A DNA stretch of 6,326 nt from Gammaproteobacteria bacterium (GCA_029882235.1 JAOULB010000127.1:1-6326); one strand, 5' to 3'; positions 1 to 5,562 are shown, counted from the stretch's first letter. A program made the numbers and translations. The notes: a model not told the origin generated them from the sequence alone.

Positions 1-1356
1 CATTTATTGCAGATCGTGAATGATGTGCTCGATATCTCAAAAATTGAGTCAGATAAACTCGAAGTAGAAATTTTACCCTGCAGTATATTTAGTGTTGTCA
101 GTGGTGCAGAAACAATATTAAAAAATATGGCACAGAAAAAGTCGATCGAGCTGAAAGTAAATTATCGTTTTCCAATGCCTGTAGAAGTTAAAACAGATCC
201 TGTCAGATTAAAACAGATCCTGATCAATCTGGGTTCCAATGCGATCAAGTTCACCGAACAGGGGCATGTGCATATCAACGTCGAATATGAGTTATCTAAT
301 AACAAACTCTATATCACGGTTGTTGATACAGGTATTGGATTAACAAAAAAACAAATGAAAGAAATCTTTGAGCCCTTTAAACAGGCCGATGTCAGTACCA
401 GTCGTAAATACGGTGGTACCGGACTGGGTTTAACGCTTTCCAAACAACTGGCTAATGCCCTTGGTGGTGATATTACCGTGACCAGTGATGTCGGCAAGGG
501 GAGTCGTTTTGTAATTAGTGTTGCAGCCAGTGTCGGTGTGAACGCGCAGTTCACCAATGAGGAAATCGTTTCTACTGAAACCGAACAACGGCTTAGTGAG
601 ATGACCTCTGTCGATGATATTAAAGTCTCAGGCAAAGTGCTGGTCGCTGAAGATAATATTGTTAATCAGCAACTTCTGATTGTATTTCTTAAACGCATCG
701 GCGTGGATTACAAAATTGTTGATAATGGCAAACTCGCAGTTGCAGAGGCACAGGCGGGTGATTACGATTTGATCATTATGGATTTACAAATGCCAGAGAT
801 GGACGGCATCACCGCCACACGCACATTAAAGGAGGCGGGTTACGACAAACCCATTATTGCCTTAACCGCGAATACCTCAGAAGAAGATCGTAAGAACTGT
901 CTTGAAGCGGGTTGTGCAGATTTTCTGACCAAACCCATCGATATTATGACCTTTTTTAAGGCAGTCGCAGAACATCTTAACGGCGTGGCACCGAAGTTTG
1001 ATGCAGATGCGCCGATATATTCAACTTTCTCATTAGATGGTCCGGAGGTCACAGGCTTGGTTGAAGGCTTTGTAAAAATCCACATGCCCGTCATGCTGCG
1101 TGAAATTGAAAAAGCCCTGCATAAACAGGATTGGGACACCACCCGACATAAACTCCATGAACTCAAGGGCGTCGCTAGTAATGTGGGCTATCTTGATCTT
1201 GCTGAACAGGCAAAAACGATGGAAAGCATGGTAGACAGTGAAAATGAAAAAGAACTAGCGAAACAAATGAAACAAATTAACACCCTGGCCGATCGCATTA
1301 CTGCGGGCATTAAAAATCAGGCCGCAAACAATATCAAAGAACAGGGCATCCAGTAA
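1..1356 (+). CDS. Hybrid sensor histidine kinase, C-terminal part (HATPase-receiver-HPt), 5' truncated by window
   Basis: A membrane-type phosphorelay kinase that would autophosphorylate a His, pass phosphate to its own receiver Asp, then to an HPt His, and on to a separate response regulator. The frame is open from base 1, so the sensor region and H-box lie outside; residue 1 here is the His codon at 1-3. Visible parts in order: end of the HisKA second helix (to about residue 17, ending DISKIES); HATPase about 65-175 with N-box around NLGSNAIKFT (76-85), G1 DTGIG (D109), F-box FEPFKQAD (123-130) and G2 GGTGLGL (138-144); receiver about 211-325 with acidic pair E217/D218, phospho-acceptor D261 in IMDLQMP, T289 and K311; HPt about 345-440 with acceptor H386 in HELKG. 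All catalytic residues that can be seen are intact. The tripartite layout is that of BarA/ArcB-like kinases, but without the sensor part the signal cannot be named. No partner regulator lies in the window. Confidence 0.95.
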   Translation, partial: HLLQIVNDVLDISKIESDKLEVEILPCSIFSVVSGAETILKNMAQKKSIELKVNYRFPMPVEVKTDPVRLKQILINLGSNAIKFTEQGHVHINVEYELSNNKLYITVVDTGIGLTKKQMKEIFEPFKQADVSTSRKYGGTGLGLTLSKQLANALGGDITVTSDVGKGSRFVISVAASVGVNAQFTNEEIVSTETEQRLSEMTSVDDIKVSGKVLVAEDNIVNQQLLIVFLKRIGVDYKIVDNGKLAVAEAQAGDYDLIIMDLQMPEMDGITATRTLKEAGYDKPIIALTANTSEEDRKNCLEAGCADFLTKPIDIMTFFKAVAEHLNGVAPKFDADAPIYSTFSLDGPEVTGLVEGFVKIHMPVMLREIEKALHKQDWDTTRHKLHELKGVASNVGYLDLAEQAKTMESMVDSENEKELAKQMKQINTLADRITAGIKNQAANNIKEQGIQ

Positions 1357-1373
1357 TCGATCCAGGCAGTTCA

Positions 1374-1402
1374 TTGCTCTACACCGCATCCCCCATTAGA
1401 AT
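1374..1402 (+). promoter_or_regulatory. Possible sigma70 promoter for the TPR gene
   Basis: TTGCTC (1374-1379, 3/6 to TTGACA) and TAGAAT (1397-1402, 5/6 to TATAAT) are separated by exactly 17 bases, in the 91-base gap after the kinase gene. Transcription would start near 1409, leaving a leader of about 40 bases. The -35 is weak and the match is by eye, so read-through from the kinase gene remains possible. Confidence 0.35.
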
Positions 1403-1447
1403 ACAGCGCACGGCAATAATCCAAATCTAGCGAGTAAACACACACTG

Positions 1448-1822
1448 ATGAGCCAGCACATCGAACAGGCCCTGCAGCGCGCCAAAGAACTCACCGAAGC
1501 CAATAAACACGACGATGCACGTCTGTGTCTGCTGGAAATACTCAAAGACGAGCCACAAAACCAGACTGCCCTCATTATGCTCGGCGGGGCTTACTTCGCC
1601 ATGACCAAATACAATGAGGCCGAAATGGTGTTCGAGCGTCTTGTTTTACTCGAACCCGGTAAAGGCCAATACTCTATCGCCTTGTTCAACACCCTCTGGA
1701 AAACCGACCGCATCGAAGAGGCACTGGAAGAAATTAAACGCTTTATGCAACACGCAGATAAAGTTGCAGAGAAAGACACGGTAGATAAATATATGGCCAT
1801 CATCAACGATCTGCAGGCCTGA
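1448..1822 (+). CDS. Small tetratricopeptide-repeat (TPR) protein
   Basis: A 124-residue, probably cytosolic helical-repeat protein; I do not recognise a named family beyond TPR. It has no signal peptide and no membrane segment. Helix pairs with TPR-type small/large spacing are visible: about residues 3-36 (QALQRAKELTEANKHDDARL then LEILKDEPQN), about 37-70 (ALIMLGGAYFAMTKYNEAEM then FERLVLLEPG, the best match, with G/A-Y-x4-Y-x2-A and a closing P) and about 74-108 (SIALFNTLWKTDRIEEALEE). Such proteins normally hold partners rather than catalyse. No convincing Shine-Dalgarno precedes the ATG; the start is chosen because it is the first ATG of the open frame and TPR helices begin immediately. 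It lies 91 bases after the kinase gene on the same strand and about 190 before bufA. A role with either neighbour is unproven. Confidence 0.8.
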   Translation: MSQHIEQALQRAKELTEANKHDDARLCLLEILKDEPQNQTALIMLGGAYFAMTKYNEAEMVFERLVLLEPGKGQYSIALFNTLWKTDRIEEALEEIKRFMQHADKVAEKDTVDKYMAIINDLQA

Positions 1823-1910
1823 TCAAGTACCCTGGCGAGCCATTCCTCCACAAGCCTGTTTTCAGCCAAATCTCATCATTTTACGCCCGGTAATAATGTT
1901 GTTATCTCTG

Positions 1911-1976
1911 CGTGATAGTTTCGTGACATTCTCACCGTATAAATACGCCTAGCGTCGGTTAAAGATAAACCGATGT
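1911..1976 (+). promoter_or_regulatory. Candidate bufferin operon promoter/operator region
   Basis: The 189-base gap before bufA is AT-rich and holds several small symmetric elements. CGTGA occurs twice, 11 bases apart (1911-1915 and 1922-1926). GTGA-N5-TCAC spans 1923-1935. CGTAT-AA-ATACG (1936-1947) contains TATAAA (1938-1943), a fair -10 with no good -35 at 16-18 bases. TCGGTT (1955-1960) and AACCGA (1968-1973) form a perfect 6-bp inverted repeat with a 7-base loop; as RNA the stem extends to 1952-1976 with two G-U pairs. A good -10 without a -35 suits an activator or alternative sigma factor. Characterised buf operons are controlled by ECF sigma factors, but I could not fit a confident ECF promoter here. 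Which element is functional is unknown. Confidence 0.35.
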
Positions 1977-2011
1977 CGATGTTTTAATAACTCTCACTCC
2001 CTGGAGGAACT

Positions 2012-2278
2012 ATGACTACTAGACGTAAATTTGCCACCATCGCGCTGGCTTCAGCCGCCGCTGCAATGTTTTCAGCGGCCCCAATGACAGCCGTACAGGC
2101 AGGCAGTGACTCAAAAGTTCATTGCTTTGGTGTTAACAAGTGTAAAGGACATAACGATTGCAAAACCGCTACTAATGCATGTAAAGGCCATGCCAAATGC
2201 AAAGGTTCAGGTTTTGTCACAATGTCAAAACATGCTTGTGTAGAAATTGGTGGTTCGGTTAACAAACCGAAAAAATAG
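2012..2278 (+). CDS. bufA2: BufA2-type bufferin precursor (six-Cys copper-binding RiPP)
   Basis: An 88-residue precursor of a post-translationally modified, exported metal-binding peptide. Residues 1-30 are a signal peptide with n-region TTRRKF, an Ala-rich hydrophobic stretch and probable cleavage after AVQA-30; the mature chain of about 58 residues is Lys/Gly-rich. Cys lie at 38, 44, 50, 57, 63 and 76, with CKG at 44, 57 and 63 and the opening VHCFGVNKCKG, a pattern I recognise from the six-Cys BufA2 group (the four-Cys BufA1/DUF2282 group is related). In characterised bufferins, core Cys residues are converted by the MNIO enzyme to thiooxazole-type rings and the product sequesters copper in the periplasm; which Cys are modified here is inference. 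GGAGGA at 2003-2008 is a strong ribosome binding site only 3 bases before the ATG, fitting high expression. bufB and bufC follow. T3-R4-R5-K6-F7 is a Tat-like motif, unusual enough to flag. The core shows an internal 13-residue duplication starting at C44 and C57. Confidence 0.88.
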   Translation: MTTRRKFATIALASAAAAMFSAAPMTAVQAGSDSKVHCFGVNKCKGHNDCKTATNACKGHAKCKGSGFVTMSKHACVEIGGSVNKPKK

Positions 2279-2292
2279 CAACACCCACTGAT

Positions 2293-2338
2293 GGAAAGAC
2301 TGGCGTCTTTCACTCCATGTTGGGCGCCAGTTCTTTTC
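2293..2338 (+). terminator. Alternative hairpins / leaky terminator-like element between bufA and bufB
   Basis: Two RNA stems share bases. A short one is perfect: GAAAGAC (2294-2300) with GTCTTTC (2305-2311), loop TGGC. A longer one pairs ACTGGCG (2299-2305) with CGCCAGT (2325-2331) and continues, after one bulged base at 2332, with 2293-2298 against 2333-2338. Only one can form at a time. The GC-rich CGCCAGT arm runs straight into TCTTTT, like an intrinsic terminator with an imperfect U-tract. In RiPP operons partial termination or processing after the precursor gene gives more precursor than enzyme; that is the likely role, by inference. Because bufB has no promoter I can see in the 87-base gap, complete termination is unlikely. 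Confidence 0.55.
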
Positions 2339-2365
2339 ATACAAAACAAAATCGAGGCTTGAACG

Positions 2366-3232
2366 ATGGCTGCAGATAAACAAAACACCCGACCTTATCT
2401 TGGATATGGCTTAGGTTTACGCAAAGAACATTACGAAACCGTCCTGGCCGAACGGCCCGCGGTTGACTGGTTCGAAATCATCTCTGAAAACTACATGGTC
2501 GATGGTGGTAAACCAATAGATTACCTAACCCGTATTCGTGAACATTATCCCATGGTGATGCATGGCGTATCGATGTCGATAGGCAGTACTGCGCCATTAA
2601 ACTTCGATTACTTAAAACAACTCAAGGCCCTGGTTAAACGTGTGCAGCCTGAATGGTTTTCAGATCACCTCTGCTGGACCGGCGTCGAGGGCGTCAACCT
2701 GCATGACCTGATGCCACTACCTTATACCGAAGAAGCGATTGACCATGTCGCTAATCGTGTACGTCAGGTCCAGGATTACATGGGCCAACAAATGCTGCTG
2801 GAAAATGTCTCCAGCTATGTCAGCTATACTGATTCACAAATGAGTGAATGGGAATTCCTGCGCGAAGTCGCCAACCGTGCCGACTGTTTGCTCCTGCTGG
2901 ACGTGAATAACATTTATGTCAGCGCCTATAATCACAACTTTGATCCCTACACGTATTTAGACGCCATCCCTGGTGAACGTGTCTATCAGATCCATCTCGC
3001 CGGGCACATGCATGAAAATAATCTCATCATCGATACCCATGATCATCCGATTGCCGATCCCGTATTTGCACTCTATGCCGCAGCAGTAGAAAAGTTTGGT
3101 CGCGTCTCAACCATGATCGAACGCGACGATCACATTCCACCTTTGAATGAACTGCTCAAGGAACTGGATCAGGTGCGCCAGATTGGTGAAGAACAACTTA
3201 GACAAACGACAAGCAAGGTACAGGTTGCCTGA
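2366..3232 (+). CDS. bufB: DUF692 multinuclear non-haem iron oxidative enzyme (MNIO), bufferin maturase BufB
   Basis: A cytosolic TIM-barrel oxygenase predicted to bind two or three iron ions and, using O2, rearrange Cys side chains of the BufA precursor into heterocycles before export. The 288 residues match the usual family length (about 280-300). Conserved stretches appear in family order: GLGLR (15-19), WFEIISENYM (35-44), MHGVSMSIG (65-73), SDHLCW (99-104), LLENVSSY (144-151), LLLDVNNIYVSAYNH (176-190), IHLAGH (209-214), THDH (224-227) and IERDDHIPP (251-259). Expected metal ligands are therefore present: H66, H101, E146, D179/N181, H210, D226/H227 and E252; exact assignment needs a structure alignment. 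GAGG at 2354-2357, 8 bases before the ATG, supports this start. It sits 87 bases after bufA and 5 bases before the first possible start of bufC. DUF692 homologues also act in methanobactin (MbnB) and TglH pathways; the BufA and DUF2063 neighbours decide for bufferin. Confidence 0.94.
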   Translation: MAADKQNTRPYLGYGLGLRKEHYETVLAERPAVDWFEIISENYMVDGGKPIDYLTRIREHYPMVMHGVSMSIGSTAPLNFDYLKQLKALVKRVQPEWFSDHLCWTGVEGVNLHDLMPLPYTEEAIDHVANRVRQVQDYMGQQMLLENVSSYVSYTDSQMSEWEFLREVANRADCLLLLDVNNIYVSAYNHNFDPYTYLDAIPGERVYQIHLAGHMHENNLIIDTHDHPIADPVFALYAAAVEKFGRVSTMIERDDHIPPLNELLKELDQVRQIGEEQLRQTTSKVQVA

Positions 3233-3243
3233 GAAGCATGGTT

Positions 3244-4047
3244 ATGAATCAACTCGCTAAATTACAACATACCTTTCAGGATTGCGTCTTAAGCTCAGAC
3301 CAAGCAGACGACACCGCCTGGGTCAGTGCCAGTGGTCGTGCCGATCCTGCAACGCAACTGTCTATTTACAGTTATGCCTATGCGGCACGCTTAAAAGAAG
3401 TGTTAGCCATTGAATTTCCCGCAGTGAACATGGCGATAGGCGATGATTACTTTGAACAACTCACCGATGACTATATAAAAAACTATCCGTCAAAATATTT
3501 TAGCCTGCGAGATTTTGGTCGTGACTTACCCAACTTTATCGCCAGCCTGATCCAGCAAGAGCAGCAAGCCCCGATACAATGGCAAGCCATGCCCTGGCTT
3601 TATGAACTGGCCCTGTTTGAACTAAGCCTGGGTCAGGCCTTTGATGTTGCCGATGAAAAAGTCATGGGCGAACAGGACATGGCCGCCATACCCCCAGAAG
3701 CATGGCCCGATCTCACTTTTAAACTGCATCCCTCCGTGCAACGCCTCAACTTTGAATGGAACATCCCCGAGATGTGGCAAGCCCTCACAGCCGACGAACC
3801 CACACCGGTTGATGCAATGAATGACACCGCCAGCCCCTGGCTTATCTGGCGTGAACAACTCATCACTCGATACCGTTCTATGCAAGCAGACGAACAACTC
3901 GCACTGGATAAACTTATCGAAGGCGCAAACTTCAACGACATTTGCGAAGCCCTCACCAGCCTGATGCCCGAAGACCAAGTCCCACTCCACGCCGCCGGCC
4001 TGCTCAAGGGCTGGTTAGCCCAGGGCCTGATCAGCGAAATCCAATAA
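3244..4047 (+). CDS. bufC: DUF2063 family protein BufC/HvfC, peptide-modification partner of the MNIO enzyme
   Basis: A cytosolic partner that, in buf/hvf systems, works with the DUF692 enzyme on the precursor, probably by binding the peptide or enzyme. Old annotations call it a putative DNA-binding protein. The N-terminal domain (about residues 3-100) carries the family signature: LAKLQHTFQD at the start, IYSYAYAARLKEVL (41-54), EFPAV (57-61), GDDYFEQL (66-73), Y-x7-SLRDFG-x-DLPNFI (77-99). A variable C-terminal domain follows to residue 267. Two in-frame ATGs exist, at 3238 and 3244. I prefer 3244 because GAGAAG (3231-3236) is 7 bases before it but only 1 base before 3238; MNQLAKLQ is also the more usual beginning. 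The SD-like bases overlap the bufB stop (3230-3232), so translation of the two is likely coupled. The operon appears to end here: a repeat follows, not the DoxX-type gene found in some buf loci. Confidence 0.88.
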   Translation: MNQLAKLQHTFQDCVLSSDQADDTAWVSASGRADPATQLSIYSYAYAARLKEVLAIEFPAVNMAIGDDYFEQLTDDYIKNYPSKYFSLRDFGRDLPNFIASLIQQEQQAPIQWQAMPWLYELALFELSLGQAFDVADEKVMGEQDMAAIPPEAWPDLTFKLHPSVQRLNFEWNIPEMWQALTADEPTPVDAMNDTASPWLIWREQLITRYRSMQADEQLALDKLIEGANFNDICEALTSLMPEDQVPLHAAGLLKGWLAQGLISEIQ

Positions 4048-4076
4048 ACAACAGTTAATAAGTTTGTTCTTTTAAT

Positions 4077-4153
4077 CCCCCCGCCCTCAGGGCGGAGGCG
4101 AGGGGGCGGGGATCAAAAGGACCGAAGGACAAAACCAAACAGCAAAAGCCATT
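4077..4153 (+). repeat. Composite palindromic repeat, left copy (GC hairpin + 55-bp core)
   Basis: CCGCCC-TCA-GGGCGG (4081-4095) is a 6-bp hairpin preceded by a C-run. Three bases later a 55-base core (4099-4153, starting CGAGGGGGCGGGGATC and ending AAAAGCCATT) matches 5632-5686 on the right side of fic at 54/55 positions; the only difference is C4143 against T5676. The outer ends ATCCCC (4075-4080) and GGGGAT (4107-4112) are also complementary, so the GC-rich part could fold as a larger stem. No transposase is present. It is an intergenic repeat of REP/MITE type lying 30 bases after bufC, where it may also protect the 3' end of the buf mRNA. Confidence 0.85.
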
Positions 4154-4154
4154 C

Positions 4155-4192
4155 CTCGTCCCCATGCTCTACGTCCCCTGCATGGAAGCAGG
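4155..4192 (+). repeat. Divergent copy of the CGTCCCCAyGC hairpin repeat
   Basis: Bases 4155-4174 match 5529-5548 at 18 of 20 positions. The original 3' arm is altered, but CCATGC (4162-4167) still pairs with GCATGG (4180-4185), and CCTGC (4177-4181) with GCAGG (4188-4192) offers an alternative stem. Compared with the right copy (CCACGC/GCGTGG) one C-G pair is replaced by T-A on both arms. From about 4193 to 4250 I see nothing else beyond a small palindrome, CGATC-A-GATCG (4237-4247). Confidence 0.6.
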
Positions 4193-4253
4193 TGAGAGGC
4201 GTGAGCTGGAAGCGGTAAGCCTGGGGATAAGTGACCCGATCAGATCGATTTCA

Positions 4254-4307
4254 TGCGCAATATCGCGCAAAATTAATTAAATAAAACTTGCGCAATACTG
4301 CGCAATA
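4254..4307 (+). promoter_or_regulatory. Operator-like array of four TGCGCAATA half-sites upstream of fic
   Basis: TGCGCAATA occurs at 4254-4262, 4289-4297 and 4299-4307, and a degenerate CGCGCAAAA at 4264-4272. Within each pair the sites start exactly 10 bases apart, so they face the same side of the helix; the pairs start 35 bases apart with an AT-rich stretch between. Each half-site contains the palindromic core TGCGCA or CGCGC. Sites of this regularity in front of a gene whose product ends in a winged helix point to autoregulation by the Fic protein; that is inference. Confidence 0.7.
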
Positions 4308-4316
4308 TTCCACAAT
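4288..4316 (+). promoter_or_regulatory. Possible fic promoter overlapping the operator
   Basis: TTGCGC (4288-4293, 3/6 to TTGACA) and CACAAT (4311-4316, 4/6 to TATAAT) are 17 bases apart. The -35 hexamer lies inside the third TGCGCAATA half-site and the spacer contains the fourth, so a protein bound there would block RNA polymerase. The hexamers are poor matches, and the AT-rich surroundings offer other -10 candidates. Confidence 0.35.
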
Positions 4317-4346
4317 TAAATCTAACTCATTGAATTAATGTGAAAA

Positions 4347-5474
4347 ATGATTTCATTTATTCCAAGCTCAAAACTGGAAAAGGCCCTGAAAACACTACAG
4401 GGCCGGTTGGCCGAGGTCAGTACTGGTCTGGCTAATCTGAGTCAGGCTGAGCAGCAGTACCTAAATAAATGTGCCTTGATCAGCAATGTTGGGGCATCCA
4501 CTCGAATCGAAAATGCAGTACTGACCGATGTCGAGATTGAATGGGTCGACACCACACTGAGCGAAGATGGCACAACAACAGCTTTTGAAAGCAAAAAAGC
4601 ATACCTCCTCGACAAATTGTCCAGCGACCGTGAACGTAGCCTCGAAGAGGTGATTGGCTGTCGCGATGTTCTTCATACCATTTACGAACAGGCGGAAGAA
4701 TTATTTCCACTAACAGAGATGAGCCTACGGGGTTTACATCATGATCTATTAAGACATTATCCCGCAGCCAATAATTATGCAGGCCAATATAAAAAGGTCG
4801 AAAACAAAGTGATATCGACAAACCATGCAACAGGTGAACAACACACTGTGCTGGAACCCACATCGCCCGGGGTCATGACCGATATCGCAATGCAGGAACT
4901 CATCAACTGGTATAACAGCACGCTACACGAATATCACTGGCCAGTGTTAGTGGCTGTTGAGTTTATTTTTCGATTTCTGGCAATTCATCCTTTTCAGGAT
5001 GGCAACGGTCGCTTAGGTCGAGCATTATTTATACTCGCTTTGTTACAGTCAAAAGATTCATACCTGCTAACACTAACACCGTATATTGCAATTGATCGGC
5101 ACATTGAACAGCATAAAGCAACATACTATCGTGTACTGCATGAATGTTCGGAAGGAAAGTTTCAAACAGACCCCGCGCAGTATCGTTATGAAAAGCTGGC
5201 ATTATTTTTCTTAGAGATGTTGAACCGTGCAATAAATGATATAGAACTCTATCGTAAGCGATATGGCGATCTACAAAAATTATCTGAAACCGCGCTTGCA
5301 GTACTGAACATCTTTAAAGCCAGCCCTGAAAGACGTTTAAAAATAGCTGAAATAGAACAGGGCACCACAATTCCTCGACGCACCATCCAGTACGCGCTGA
5401 AAACTTTGACAGATAAACAATTTATACAAAAACTGGGATCAGGACCGGGAAGTCGATATCAGTTAGTGTTTTAA
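4347..5474 (+). CDS. Fic family protein with N-terminal inhibitory motif and C-terminal winged helix (predicted AMP transferase)
   Basis: A 375-residue cytosolic enzyme predicted to transfer AMP from ATP to a Ser/Thr/Tyr hydroxyl of a target protein. The catalytic motif HPFQDGNGRLGR (214-225) is complete, with catalytic H214, acidic D218 and phosphate-binding N220, R222 and R225. S51-TRI-E55-N56 fits the inhibitory (S/T)xxxE(G/N) motif; being N-terminal to the Fic core, it makes this class II, where the Glu blocks productive ATP binding. A flap-like segment YAGQYKKVENKVI lies at 144-156. Residues about 312-372 form a winged helix-turn-helix (AEIEQGTTIPRRTIQYALKTL, then a QFIQKLGSGPGSRY wing), probably DNA-binding. 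No Shine-Dalgarno is visible before the ATG; an in-frame upstream ATG (4338) runs straight into TGA, which supports this start. There is no antitoxin gene beside it, as expected for a self-inhibited Fic protein. The gene reads more AT-rich than bufC and is bracketed by repeats, suggesting separate acquisition. Target unknown. Confidence 0.92.
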   Translation: MISFIPSSKLEKALKTLQGRLAEVSTGLANLSQAEQQYLNKCALISNVGASTRIENAVLTDVEIEWVDTTLSEDGTTTAFESKKAYLLDKLSSDRERSLEEVIGCRDVLHTIYEQAEELFPLTEMSLRGLHHDLLRHYPAANNYAGQYKKVENKVISTNHATGEQHTVLEPTSPGVMTDIAMQELINWYNSTLHEYHWPVLVAVEFIFRFLAIHPFQDGNGRLGRALFILALLQSKDSYLLTLTPYIAIDRHIEQHKATYYRVLHECSEGKFQTDPAQYRYEKLALFFLEMLNRAINDIELYRKRYGDLQKLSETALAVLNIFKASPERRLKIAEIEQGTTIPRRTIQYALKTLTDKQFIQKLGSGPGSRYQLVF

Positions 5475-5528
5475 AGAAAGACAGGACGATCAATATCGTG
5501 CCATTACAGCAAACACCTTCAATCATTT

Positions 5529-5555
5529 CTCGTCCCCACGCTCTGCGTGGGAACG
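5529..5555 (+). repeat. CGTCCCCACGC hairpin repeat, right copy
   Basis: CGTCCCCACGC (5531-5541) pairs with GCGTGGGAACG (5545-5555) around a TCT loop, with a single C-A mismatch. Palindromes of this kind are scattered through intergenic DNA of many gammaproteobacteria (recalled, not searched). It lies 54 bases after the fic stop. It has no U-tract, so it is not a classical terminator, though it could slow transcription or block 3' exonucleases. A divergent copy lies at 4155-4192. Confidence 0.8.
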
Positions 5556-5562
5556 AAAGATA

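Noticed and set aside
1..1356. Direct regulation of the bufferin operon by the hybrid kinase
   Set aside because: No response regulator is present, and a promoter-like gap and an unrelated gene separate them; adjacency alone does not support it.
1923..1935. CRP-type site in GTGACATTCTCAC upstream of bufA
   Set aside because: The spacing is N5, not the N6 of TGTGA-N6-TCACA, and the outer T and A are missing.
2119..2388. Reverse-strand frame of 89 residues across bufA and the bufA-bufB gap
   Set aside because: Antisense to the six-Cys precursor; its sequence simply mirrors the repeated Cys/Lys codons.
3622..4007. Two overlapping reverse-strand frames of 122 and 124 residues opposite bufC
   Set aside because: Both are antisense to a gene with a clear DUF2063 signature, with no motif or ribosome binding site of their own.
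4046..4073. AACAA (4047-4051) / TTGTT (4064-4068) followed by CTTTT as a terminator for the buf operon
   Set aside because: Only a 5-bp AT-rich stem starting inside the stop codon; too weak to call. The GC hairpin just downstream is the stronger structure.
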